This document shows positions 10,683-20,785 of a stretch of DNA of 64,000 nucleotides, piece by piece. The position numbers and the translations under genes are program-made. The first letter of the stretch is position 1, and the number at the start of each line of letters is the position of its first letter. Source of the DNA: Spongospora subterranea f. sp. subterranea (lineage: Eukaryota > Endomyxa: Phytomyxea > Phytomyxea > Plasmodiophorida); contig JAUGWO010000023.1 in the NCBI GenBank assembly GCA_049724395.1, positions 248,001-312,000 of the forward strand, read 5' to 3'. The notes beneath the pieces were generated by a model. That model worked only from the letters and a program-made list of their open reading frames with translations. It was not told the origin of the DNA and made no database searches.

Positions 10683-10997
10683 TCTGAGCCAGAAATGCCT
10701 TCCGACGAATACGTCAACCCCTGTCAGGAAGCAGTGGTGTTCAAGTGGATAGAAGGGGCTCGTCTTGCTCGCTCTGAATATATCAGGAATAGCAGGGCCT
10801 CGGTATGCAGACATCAGAAAGCAAGAAGAGACAGGGAGGAGTCGATGATTGTCAATTTTAGGTCTGATGTCTATATACCGAGGCCCTGCTATTCCCGGTA
10901 TATGCGAAGCGAGCAAGACAAGCCCCTTCTATCCACTTGAGCACAACTGCTTCCTGACATGGGTTCACGTATTCTTTGGGCGGCATTTCTGGCTCAA
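10683..10997. repeat. Fold-back C: about 137-bp inverted repeat, 41-bp spacer
   Basis: Left arm about 10683-10820 and right arm about 10862-10997 are reverse complements with roughly 10% mismatch by eye. Both arms encode the same peptide (EYVNPCQEAVV, then KWIEG) on opposite strands. The spacer is only 41 bp, which makes this the tightest of the long fold-backs. The minus-strand frame of the right arm extends to 11127, suggesting that the parent gene is the one on that side. Confidence 0.9.
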
Positions 10998-11199
10998 TCT
11001 CATACATCTGATCCAGACCTTCATCAGAGACAGTTTCAGCGTTAGTAAGCCACAAACCATCAGACAAATCGCCATCACTCCCAAAGCAAAGCTTACCAAT
11101 CGATTCTGCCAATGCACGACCTTGCAAATGACAGATGTCGCTGGCGCTTGGTGTTCCTGCCCATGCTGTAAAAACTTAATCGAGAAGAGGTCGCCGCCA

Positions 11200-11608
11200 C
11201 GACTGCTTTTGCGAGCTCGGCGCATTATGTTCAAGTTGCGGAGTCCTGAAACTGCGCCGAGATTAACAGTCGGAAAAAGGCGACTGAGTTCCCAAGAAGA
11301 TATTGCGCAAAGTGTATCGAAAGTGGATTCGCAGATGTTCACTTCAACAAAGGAAAGTTTCCTGAAAGTAAACCACCAGTCGGTGCCGATGATGAAACTA
11401 TAATTTTTGACGAAGACATCGTCGAGGCATCAAATGCATGTTCATCAGACTCGTCCTCTTCAAGTGCAGACCTTCCAACCCAATCCGGTTCAGAGTATGA
11501 TCAGACATCACAGAATGTTATTCCCATGTCAGAAGCGTATGTAGAATCGGAGCCCTCCACAACATCAGAGCACCATGATCCGCTACCGGTCAGCGCTTTC
11601 GACTGTTA
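11200..11608 (+). CDS. Hypothetical zinc-ribbon-like fragment with acidic tail
   Basis: A plus-strand frame giving a cysteine cluster (CSSCGVLKLRRD, then YCAKCIESGF) followed by ADDETIIFDEDIVEA and a Ser/Asp-rich acidic tail ending at the stop 11606-11608. Cysteine pairs spaced like a zinc ribbon and an acidic tail are common in transposon-encoded proteins, but I do not recognise the family. It lies between fold-backs C and D and may belong to the same element as one of them. No start codon or upstream exon could be fixed. Confidence 0.3.
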
Positions 11609-11739
11609 ATCTCTACAAACGTTTGATTCTGATGATCAAATTGCGTACGGATATTAAGTCGCGGTGCGAAGGCCAGTTGAAAAGCGTCACCGGCACAACG
11701 GATTTATATGCGACATCGATCCTTCTTTGAAAACGGTAT

Positions 11740-12325
11740 AGTAATATTCACGATCCTGCATCCAGAATGCGATGCTTTTTATATGTTCGACAACTCCCAG
11801 AACCAACTTGCTCTCTCACCTGACGCTCTGAATAACAAAGTGCTTACCAGTCAAAGATAATGGCAAAAATGTCAAGCCATGGATGGGCGTTTGCAGAGAG
11901 CGAAGAGAAGGTAATTCAGTCAATGATGACATCACAGGGAACGGCAAAAGGTTTTCGTACGATTTTGACGGAACGTATTCTATGGGCCTCCACTCTATCT
12001 CGTAAAGCCGCCGTCGAGTTATTTCAATAGCAGTCAGATTTTAGGAACAGCAATGCTGGTTATCGAAAACTGTTGTCAAGCATCCTGGATTTCTGATAGA
12101 TTCTATCCAAAATGTCATTCCGAATTTGATCATCTAGAGATGTATTGGGCAGCGTGCAAAATTTTTACAAGAAGGAACTGTACCTATTCCTTCAAAGGTC
12201 TCCAAAAGATTGTTCCTTTATCTTTACAAAGTGTTCCACTGGTGCACATACAAAATTCGCGAGAAAGTGTTTCCAATATCTGGACACGTACAGAGTCCAT
12301 TGGGAGAATTGAAATGAGCAAATAT
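11740..12325 (+). mobile_element. Relic of a fungal-type DDE transposase
   Basis: Pieces of a DDE transposase whose family I know mainly from fungal genomes. Recognisable blocks, in several frames, are HPECDAFYMFDNSQN with a following DAL (about 11757), QPDF and KLLSSILDF (about 12030-12090), then from 12105 PKCHSEFDHLEMYW, CTYSFKGLQKIVP and SVPLVHI, and finally YLDTYRVHWEN near 12285. The order matches the family's FDNS, DCC, QPDF, YPKFHCELN and RYMDAYR blocks. Several stops and frame changes separate them, so this copy is dead. It also forms the left arm of fold-back D. Confidence 0.6.
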
Positions 12326-12886
12326 TTTTATAGTGCAAATGTTTGCGGGCACAGTCAATGATTTTTCATTTTTTGTCACCTTCTACTTTTCAGCTTTTCA
12401 AAATTCTTGTTGGTATGTAGCGATGGCTACGATATTTTCTTACTGCATGGACCTGGTCGGTCGTCAACCCTGTTTCAATTTTCCCAATGGACTCGATACG
12501 TGTCCATATATTGACATTCGCAGTGGAATTTTGGATAGAAATCTATCAGAAATCCAGGATGCTCGACAACAGTTTCCGATAACCAGCATTGTTTTGTTCC
12601 TGAAAATCTGGTTGCTGTTGCAATAATTCCTCGGCTGTTGTACGAGATAGAGTGGAGTCCCATAAGCTATGTTCCGTCAAATGGTACGAAGGCCTTTCAT
12701 TGGCTGAATTACCTTCTCTCCGCTCTCTGCCAAAAGCCATCCATGGCTTTGCTGCTTGACATTTTTGCCATTATCTTTGACTGGTAGCACTTTGACAGAG
12801 CGTCAGGTGGGAGAGCAAGTTGGTTCTGGGAGTTGTCGAACATGAGTGAAGCATCGCATTCGAGATGCAGAATCTTGAAAATCACT
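11754..12886. repeat. Fold-back D: transposase fragment with shortened inverted copy
   Basis: Left arm 11754-12325 and right arm about 12468-12886 are reverse complements. The right arm lacks about 150 bp (the left-arm stretch from about 12131 to 12275), which joins FHCE directly to the final QYMDTYR block. Arms differ at roughly 10% of sites, so this is older than fold-back A. The spacer is about 140 bp. The right arm is better preserved in places, for example DFYPKFHCE on the minus strand against PKCHSE in the left arm. Confidence 0.85.
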
Positions 12887-13145
12887 ACAACCTTTTCGAG
12901 CTGCTTAATCAGATCAGAATTGGTCCAGTAACCCCCATCGTCGTTTTAATTATTACAACTGACTCAGCATGGATAATTAGTATGAACCAAACAATGTTCC
13001 ATTGCGCGCTATCAGTTTTCTGTAAAATAACTCAAAATATCACGATACATTATTGAACGATCCTCTTGTGGATCTCCTGTTTCCAGATGCCGTTTCAGGA
13101 CGGGATACGCTTGCGAATTTGGGCTGTATAGTGTCTTTTAGTAAA

Positions 13146-14390
13146 TTATCTATGTGTAAGAAATAAGCATACCTGATTCATAAGACCTGAAACTGAATTG
13201 GATGATGTTTTTCCTGGTGCTGAGCCTGGTCGACGTAATCGTTGCTGCAGAGAACGACTAGCTTCGCTTGCCGCTGATAACAAGTCAGGTGTGCTTTTTT
13301 TGTGTTTTTTCTTGCTTGCGGCACGCCCGCGAATAATCCTGATTCGGGGAAAGCATCGAATGAGATTTCCATCGAAAAAACATAAACCCTTAACAAACTT
13401 GGCATTTTTTTCAATTTTATCGAAATTAATATCTGCTATCACAGGCTTTTTTTTGGTGATATCAACAGTCGAGGCTGCATTTCCCTAAGTAAAAGTCAAA
13501 AGAGCGAACATTATGAGTCCGTTGACACACCTCTTCCGAACACAGCCGTAAATTCCTTGAACTTCTAACATCAAGTTGAAGACGGTGATTTGCCTATATT
13601 TAAGCAGTATACTCAGCAGAGTGAAATAGAGCGAACAAGAGAGCCTACAAACAGACGCATCCATTGAATTGTGGTTGGAGGTAAGCCGCAATCGGTGAAT
13701 GCATACTGCCATCGGGGTAATCCCAAATGCAGGAATAGTAATCGTACATACTCTGTAAAAGTATTGCACAGAAAGTAATACCGGCATGATAGATCTTGGA
13801 AATAAATACGACTTTTACTTAAATCTGATGACTCTAATATGAGCATAGTGGAGCTACTGATATGAGCCGTGATAATACCAGATTCGCAGACAAGGACAAC
13901 TCTGCCATCTATGCAAAGAGAATCCAAGTCGAACGCCAGTGACAAGTTTGACGGCGCCGAATTCGAGGCAGTGTTTGAAATGAAGGTTGCAGTGCTGATA
14001 TCCACCCGGTTTAATTTATTGATCCGAATTGATATTCAACGACCCAATATTCAACAAGTCGCCTATAATATCGTAATGAAATACGATTTATTACAGCTCT
14101 ATCCTGACGAGAAAACTAACCTTTATATCTCACTTTCCATTTAAGGAGCAGGCCGTTCTGCATCAGAAAAAAATTCTGTAAATCTTTGGGTAAACGGCAA
14201 GATTTGTTGGCCGCAACCCATCGCCCAAGCTCGACTAACGTAATAGTATGATCAATCCTGATTGTTTTCCGGAGATGAGGTCACCATCGGTGGCAGGGGT
14301 TCGTTCGACCAGCTCAATACTGCAGACACCCGGCTGAGATTCGAGGTATGGAATAATGGACAGGGATATCCTATTGAAGACCGAGCGCAT
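13146..14390 (-). CDS. TPGS2: TPGS2-like tubulin polyglutamylase complex subunit
   Basis: Homologue of TPGS2 (C18orf10), a subunit of the complex that adds glutamate chains to tubulin in cilia and neurons. The start is the Met at 14390 (MRSVFNRISLS). Exons give PYLESQPGVCSIELVERTP, then LPKDLQNFFLMQNG, then GSLNINS, then AFDLDSLCIDGRVVLV, RIYFQDLSCRYYFL, the diagnostic HLGLPRWQYAFTDCG, and from 13442 a basic low-complexity tail (DFNKIEKNAKFVK-like). Introns of about 46-60 bp separate them. Between SLNINSDQ and KLNRV the frame moves +1 exactly at a TAA, with gapless family similarity on both sides. The joint near 13480-13640 is not resolved. The tail beyond 13260 is poorly conserved. Confidence 0.72.
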
Positions 14391-14642
14391 CTACTCACTT
14401 TCAACCCTATAGGGTAGTTGAATCACAATGCACTATGGTTGGGGGTAGCGATTGGCATTCACACTGGGACTTGCCCAGTTACTGGAGGTGCCTCCACCTT
14501 TCGATGCGGTTTTTTGAGGAAAGGGGGATGGCTGGCGGGGAACTTGGACCATTTTGTGGCATAAGATTGTTGCATTTGTTGATATATATATTCACCGATG
14601 AAGTGCAGAAACAAGGACGGTGCTGTCGTAGATGCAATATTT

Positions 14643-15690
14643 TCAATGGTCGGACAATAAAAATGAAGCGACGGTCTTCACTGCCTCTCGAAATGCATGC
14701 AATTGCGTCAGCGAGTTCCGATTGAAATTGAACAGAGCCTTGAACAGTTCGTCACTATCCGCACAGGTATTCTTGACTAGCATCAGCAACGATTTGTAGC
14801 CGACCGTGTCGATGGGGGTCGAGGCTAGTAAAAGTTGCGATAACACCCTGATTAACACACGTGTTGGTAACTTGTCCATGAAGGACGAATTGGCAAGTAT
14901 CGACCTGCCAGTAAAATGTGTAATGAACTGAGATGGGGCCGCGTACGAATCGTGTTCTTCGCATGATATATTCTGCATAATGCAGCCTCGTGATTCGAAC
15001 AGAGACAGGAACTGAACACAGCGAGCGTTATCCGATATACGAACTCGTTCGTAAACGAACGACAATCCTTCCCTAATATCAAATAATTACAACAATAGAA
15101 AATTTTTTGATAAGGCGCCAATTAACCACGTATGCTCGCCTGATTGTGGCCCGAACATCGGGTGCGTGCACAAAATATCGACGGAGGCTGGGACAGCACT
15201 GTTCCCAGTCATCACCTCCTTGGCGTGGACTTTAACGGACAGTACATCGACCAGCAAAAACAAGCTGGAACTGCAGAATGGCAGCGATTTGACGACGCCT
15301 ATCGCCTATGTCAGTAATAAAGTGCCGCAATCAACAACACTGACCCTCAAATTGAGCAATTGGTGTAGCGATAATGACAACGTCAGGAGAAACAGATAGG
15401 AGTTCAGACAGTGATGAAACGACAACGACACCGACTTGAGCAGCGAACGTAGTGACATCCAAATTTGGTTCGAAAACTGATATTCGGAAAACTGAAAATG
15501 TACTCAAGTCAGCGATTTTTGTTACAGGACTTGAACAAACACCTTTTGAGGACAAATTCTTGGCAAGGAATTGGCCAAACCTGCCAAAGCCAATAATTGC
15601 AAGATGTAACGGAAGGCGCCCATTGTCAGTAGTCTCTAACGTATCGAAACGTGGCGAATTCGCGATGGAAACAAGAACATGACTCTTCTA
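14643..15690 (-). CDS. Plant-type arogenate/prephenate dehydrogenase (TyrA)
   Basis: NAD(P)-dependent dehydrogenase making tyrosine precursors from prephenate or arogenate. Three blocks match the plant-type family in order: the Rossmann start LHLAIIGFGRFGQFLAKNL with SPDVVIIATPIAQFE, then FLLVDVLSVKVHAKEV and ILCTHPMFGPQSGEH, then EEHDSYAAPSQFITHFTGR, STPIDTVGYKSLL and a helical C-terminus ending at 14643. Introns lie near 15330 and 15070-15120. The gene follows the prephenate dehydratase directly on the same strand. The linker frame runs into the dehydratase frame with only a +1 step between them, so one bifunctional protein is possible. Cofactor and substrate preference cannot be told from the sequence. 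Confidence 0.78.
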
Positions 15691-16932
15691 CGGCGAAGTC
15701 GGAAGTCCCGGAAGGAAATGAGCCCAAGACTCGGACGAAACCAAAATTATCCTACCAGATCTTAAAGAAAATTCAATTTTAAACCATATTTATACCTCCA
15801 AATATCTGATTGCCTGCTGAGTCCTCGGTTCTTCGAAATGGGCAAGACAGTCCAAGTAAAAAAAATATTTGTATCGAAGCGGAGAACGCGCGCACCCTAT
15901 ATATGAGTTGGCGAAAAACATAGAACTTACAAAGGACACGCGATTAGACCTTTAGCGAATAAATGCATTGATTTTCCCGGACGGCTTTCAATCTTTGTCA
16001 AGTCAATACCAGCTTTCTAAAACGGCTGAAGTCAAAATTCAGGTCAGACATTCTTAGCAACCACCTATTACAGCGAAGACGGACAACGCTTGAACAAGGG
16101 CCCCAGGGACATGATCGTACAACCCGAAAACTAGACATGTCTTCGAACGCAGGTGAAGGCCTGAATTTTAAATGACCTTTTAGCATCAAATTGGACTATT
16201 CATCCGGACCATGAGGAATAGGTTGCTTATTCAATAGAAGGAACCGGGTGAAGTTATCTTGTTCGTCCTGAATATTCTCAGCGAGGACATGTAGGTTATA
16301 CGAAGTGGCAGCGGTGACACTGGCGATGGCTGCGACTCCATGAATCTTGTCTTCGGCAATCAATGCAGCGCTGCCAGCCGTGTCAAGCTGTGCCACAGGC
16401 GTGAACCCATGAGCAGCGATATAATCGGAACATTGAGCCAGAGCCTTTCAAGATATCAGACGAAAAAAGGTCGACATAAAAAATTATCGAAAGGGAATAC
16501 CTGGGGATGACTGTATACCTGTTGTATTTGGTCAAGTTTAACACCAGGTAAAGCCATTAACGCGTGTTGGATGTGTAGGTCGAATTCACCAATTACACTA
16601 AGCCCAGACGATAGCAAAGCGTCATATGCGGCATGCACCGAACCGCCTAATGAGTTCTCAACTGAAGAATGGTTCGTGAAAACGACAACTCGCAGGGACA
16701 GTATGCGGAAAGTACAGGGAATCATGGCGTGATCCACTTCATTATCCACGACCATTTGCATTGCCGACGCGAAAGTGGCGCATGGGACTAAATCCAGATT
16801 ACCACGTCCCTGTAGGAAACAGCTGGCGGCCTGCTCACTATAGGCGCCGGGCTGATCGGCCAATATAACTCAAGAGATTCCCTCGTTGCCAACGATGGTC
16901 ATTACCTCTCCTTGATACGCTACACGCAGCAT
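15680..16932 (-). CDS. Prephenate dehydratase with ACT domain (PheA)
   Basis: Converts prephenate to phenylpyruvate (or arogenate to phenylalanine). Reads from MLRVAYQGE (16932) across a 54-bp intron into PGAYSEQAASCFLQG, then PVENSLGGSVHAAYD, YSHPQ joined to ALAQCSDY, the catalytic-site motif QLDTAGSAA, and ENIQDEQDNFTRF. The regulatory ACT domain follows in small exons: PGALVQALSVFA, AGIDLTKIESRPGKS (the phenylalanine-binding ESRP), YKYFFYLDCLAHFE and VRVLGSFPSG. Conserved Thr in DTAGSA is present. The upstream end is uncertain because an open frame continues to 17259 without family similarity. Directly followed by the dehydrogenase, possibly fused. Confidence 0.85.
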
Positions 16933-17387
16933 CACGCACACTTCACGCACTATACTGTCAGAGGGTGGTAACGCATTACGCACCAGGATGCAACGTCCGT
17001 AACATAGCGGAAACATAAATACAACAGCAACGTACGAGTTGCGTAGACAATCGAACATTATATTTAGGTCGGATCGATTATGTATCGTGTCGCCTCTTAT
17101 CAGTGATTTCATCATGAGAAACTGATGAAGACGTTCTTTTTTATACATTGACAATGCGCAAAAGCAGAAACTTGTTATTAATGTCTGGTTGCCGATTACC
17201 ATTTCACGTGCAAGTTTCCTAATTGAAAGCGCGTGGTTTGGATTCAAGGGCATGAACATGACGAAACGATATGGTTAAACAAACACACGCAAACGTGAAC
17301 AAAAAAGAAGAAGTAGATTTAGATATTTTCAGCAACGCGGTACAATTCCCGCCCAAGAAACAGGATGCTAGCATAGCATCTCCACCT
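16933..17387. other. Intergenic between dehydratase and NlpC/P60-like gene
   Basis: About 450 bp. Minus-strand frames here (17259-16870 and 17431-17219) are open but show no family similarity, and the first overlaps the dehydratase start. It may contain a leader exon or the promoter of the aromatic amino-acid gene. I see nothing else definite. Confidence 0.3.
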
Positions 17388-18272
17388 TTATGAATACTCG
17401 AATCTGCATGTCCCAACTTCTCTCCAATCACCGAATAGTTTGCTGTTATCGCGAAGGAATCCTTCCAGTTTCATTGGAGTGCACGCCGACCCGTCAATGT
17501 CGAGTGCCCTGACTAGCGAAACGGCATCGAGTGCGTTTAGCTCAATGATAGCCGCCTGGATCGACATCATAACGAACTCGGTGCAAAACCTGTCAATGTT
17601 TTTCAATTCGAAGCGCAACAGCTAACCCACTTCAAATACATTTCCAAAGTTGTGCTGAAGCTATGCCGTTTTTGGCTCAAAAACTCGCCTAGCAACAGAA
17701 TTAAGAAAACTGATAGAATTGAGCGTGGTATTCTCACCAACTCTAGCGTCTTTGAACACCGAGGTGATGGATTTAGTAACGCCAAACGCAACCTTGGCGT
17801 CGACCAAGGCCAACGCTTCTTGGGCAGCCAATCTACCCACTTCTCCAGTTATATCTGCTCGTAGGCGGTATACCCGCCCTGTACGAACACTGCCTGGGTC
17901 GGGGACCTTAGACTGCGAGATCAGGTTGATGCAGGCACCGGTATTGGTGACATGAGCAACGCCTGCATGAGACACATCCGGGTCCACGACTATAAAACAG
18001 TGAACGGCGTCGCTTCCACCGGATTGAAACAGGTCTCCCGTGACGATCCTGAGCAAACTCTGCCCAACCGAGACCAGGCTGAATTCTGATACGAAGACAA
18101 TATCGCCCCGGCGGAGAGCGGCGATATACAGCGACGGATCAGGGGATTCAACGGGGACAGAGTGGACCCAGAGGTCTGTGGGCGGCTCCATGTCCTCAAT
18201 CGGAACCATTTGGCCCGAGTTCACATTTTTAACGAACCGGATCTCGCCTTGATCGCTGGCGATATCTGCCAT
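17388..18272 (-). CDS. Permuted NlpC/P60 (YiiX-like) amidase-fold protein
   Basis: Two minus-strand exons, 18272 to about 17683 and about 17615 to 17388, joined by an intron of about 60 bp (GT at the AGGCGA end, GGGTTAG acceptor). The protein has LRRGDIVFVSE, a histidine in SDAVHCFIVVDP, and downstream DRFCTEFVMMSIQ and CTPMKLEGFLRDN. This order (His before Cys, with GD at the front and a late fCSEf block followed by a TP...L segment) is that of the permuted papain-like NlpC/P60 group seen in bacterial YiiX proteins and some eukaryotes. It probably cleaves or transfers an amide or acyl group. The start at MADIASDQGEIR (18272) is preferred over an upstream Met at 18353. A bacterial origin is possible. 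Confidence 0.55.
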
Positions 18273-18700
18273 GATACCACGAACAGATTCCAGACTGTAA
18301 CCGACACGGTTGCGCCATGTATGTCGCCACCTACCAGCTATGTACTTCAGCACATCACGTCAATACTATCCGCAAATGCATTCCGCCGTCAAATGAGCCT
18401 AACTCCATCAACTTAAAATGTTTCAAAAAATATTATATAGAACCATCAGTACAAGTTTGCCTGCTGCCCAATTGACAGTAAATAGGTGTAAAACCAGAAT
18501 ACGTGTCGACACACAAAGGGAAGACTCTGTACACTGTTATTCGGTAGCGCCAAATTCATTGATTCAGATTCAGATAGCATTCATCATAGTTCATTTAAAC
18601 AAAGAAGTTTCGGTGAATTACACAGACTCAAATTCAGGTGGCAGGGGGCTGACGGCATGACAGCACAATAATTTCAATCAGCGGAATTATAGAGCGCCTG
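18273..18700. other. Intergenic
   Basis: About 430 b between the amidase-like gene and the Harbinger relic. A short plus-strand frame at 18418-18660 shows no recognisable feature. I see no gene, RNA or repeat here. Confidence 0.3.
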
Positions 18701-19393
18701 AAATCATAGGGCAACGCTTTCACAGGCAAATACATTTACGGAGATCCAGCATACGGTTCAGACCTGGTCGTTTGTCCGTTCGCTTTTGCCGAACCGGGAG
18801 CAGGCAATCGGAGTTTAATAGATCGATATGCTTCAGTCAGAAAAACCGTGGAATTGAGTTCTGGCCGTCTGAAAACTCTGTGGCCTACGGTCGCATACGA
18901 CACGGAACTGAAAGTTCGTCAGTTCACAATTGGCACTGTTAACGACTTCGTATTGTTGTTTGCAGCCGCAAGGAAAAACCGATCTTAAAGTATTTCGGCA
19001 TTTTCCTCCGAGTTTGGAATACTATTTGACGCTTAAAACTCAAAGCTGAGTGGCTTGATCGGCTGGAGTCGGATCGCCGTACTGTGAACGAATATGATAT
19101 TGATTTTACTTTTTGTTAATAAACATCCTCATCACATCTCCCATCTGCGCAAGAACACGATGCATCTGTGCATCGTTCACAGCACGGCGACCAGACTCCA
19201 GCCGATCAAGCTTGAGCCGCTCATCTTTGAGTGCAAGTTTCTCCTCAGCTTTGAGTGCAAGCTTTTCCTTTTCAGATTGCACAGCCCATGAATCGCACCC
19301 TGAGAGGTGGACATCAACTGATCCAGTTTTTCGCTCTTGGTGATTTTGCGTTTTTTCTTTCTGGACATATACACAGTGGCGATCACCCAACAC
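18700..19393. mobile_element. Second Harbinger-type relic (DDE end plus convergent ORF)
   Basis: Plus-strand frame 18728-18988 reads KYIYGDPAYGSDLVV, a PF-rich loop, ASVRKTVELSSGRLKTLW and ends FVLLFAAARKNRS, which is the C-terminal half of a Harbinger-like DDE transposase (GDPAY with the second Asp, then the VE helix). Convergent to it, 19393-19106 on the minus strand is a charged helical end (EEKLALKDERLKLDRLES) closing with ALAQMGDVMRMF-type sequence. The tail-to-tail pair is the same layout as in the element at 3.6-6.0 kb. The N-terminal transposase half and terminal repeats were not found, so this is a remnant. Confidence 0.6.
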
Positions 19394-19543
19394 CCGATCG
19401 GGTTGAACCTCTACTGTGGTGTATGCGGATTAACTGTAGAAATGAGTGTTTGAGGTGGTGGGTGCCGCTATTTCATTGGAGTTATAAATGACTGAAACAG
19501 GGATGCGCCCAACTACAGAACTTCATTTTCAGTAATAACTCCG

Positions 19544-20161
19544 ATGCCGATCGTTGAAAACCCGTTTGAGACCCAGGCCTTGATTCCCGAGATTCTACCA
19601 AGCCACCCCAAGCGTCCGCTGGAGGTTCGATATCCCGACCTACGTATCGAACCGGGTTGTTTCGCCACGCCGACCCAGGTGAGGGAACCGCCGGCTGTTG
19701 TTGATTGGGATGCGGAAAACGACCAGCTTTATACGGTTATGATGATCGATCCCGATGCGCCTCAGCGCGAACGTCCGACGAATCGCGATTGGCTTCATTG
19801 GTTGGTCATCAACGTGCCTGGCGATCATATTTCTCAAGGTCAGACAATAGCAGAATATATAGGGTCGGCGCCGCCCAAAGGATCTGGTAAACATCGCTAT
19901 ATACTGGCTGTATTTCAACAGCCGGGAAAGATACAACCGACCGACGTCAAACACTTGAGCAAGCATCAGGCTAAAGGACGGGCGAAGTTCGCCACGATTC
20001 CGTTCCTGGAACGGAACAAGCTCGCTGGGCCATTGGCTGCCACATTTTTCCAGGCCGAATGGGATAACGCCGTTCCGCGCCATATATCAACAGCTCACAG
20101 AATAATTTTGATTAATACATGTGTTTGGCTCCGGTTGGGAGAGTATACATCCAGATCCTAA
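19544..20161 (+). CDS. Phosphatidylethanolamine-binding protein (PEBP) family
   Basis: Single-exon PEBP/Raf-kinase-inhibitor-type protein, a small cytosolic ligand-binding regulator. The ligand pocket motifs are present: MMIDPDAPQRERP, LHWLVINVPGD, and GSGKHRYILAVFQQP, followed by FFQAEWDNAVP, which closes the fold. Starts at MPIVENPF, the first Met in frame. The last 25 residues after VPRHIS go beyond the usual family end and may be read-through past a small intron. Length (about 180-205 residues) fits the family. The partner or pathway cannot be told. Confidence 0.88.
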   Translation: MPIVENPFETQALIPEILPSHPKRPLEVRYPDLRIEPGCFATPTQVREPPAVVDWDAENDQLYTVMMIDPDAPQRERPTNRDWLHWLVINVPGDHISQGQTIAEYIGSAPPKGSGKHRYILAVFQQPGKIQPTDVKHLSKHQAKGRAKFATIPFLERNKLAGPLAATFFQAEWDNAVPRHISTAHRIILINTCVWLRLGEYTSRS

Positions 20162-20785
20162 CTCTGATCCCGAACTTTGTATGGGGGATTTTCCCAATGG
20201 GTTGGGACGGAAGAATGAATTGAGGTCACGGTGGAAACGGACGAAAGCGATTCCGGGCGAGTTGTTTTCTAGATTCCCCGAGATCAGTGAGTTCGATGTG
20301 CCAAATTCCTCACAACAACCAGTATCTTGGAGGCAAAACTGTACCATTGGAAACTGTCTGGAAAAGGAGGGAAGGTGAATATGTATGATAACGACCTCTG
20401 AGTTCAATATAGGTGATTGCGTTGTTTGTTATCTTTTCAATGATTCGTATGAGTTCAAAAGTGATGTTAAATATGTCCCGCGCCCGTGTCTCAGAAATCC
20501 GCCAGAATATGAAGCAGACACGGGCCAAAAATCATCAGATCATTCCACACGAGTAAATAAATGATTAATACTATTTCGGAATTGCCAAAGGCTGTACCGT
20601 ATGTTAAGTGTTAGTGCCGCTCTGCCTCAAGAAATAACGATAATAAAAGCAATGCCAGTTCTCATTGAAAACATTATAAAGATATACTGGGCGAAAAGGA
20701 GTTCGAATAGTGAGTACATGGAGATCACAATCGAGTACTCCACTGTAAGTTGCAATCGATGGGAAAGTGCATTTGACTCACGATC
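20162..20785. other. Intergenic, with a small hairpin
   Basis: About 620 bp with open frames on both strands (for example 20121-20378 plus and 20407-20087 minus), none recognisable. A short inverted repeat, CCCGTGTCT at about 20479 and AGACACGGG at about 20513, could fold into a 9-bp stem with a 25-base loop. A small hydrophobic minus-strand frame (20884-20627) has one membrane-like segment, but I cannot support it as a gene. Confidence 0.3.

Noticed and set aside
13860-14144. Plus-strand open frame opposite the TPGS2-like exons
   Set aside because: The minus strand carries clear family similarity (HLGLPRWQYAF), so the plus frame is antisense noise.
20477-20524. Hairpin as a transcription terminator
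   Set aside because: Only a 9-bp stem in a eukaryotic intergenic region without a T-run. It is noted but not called.
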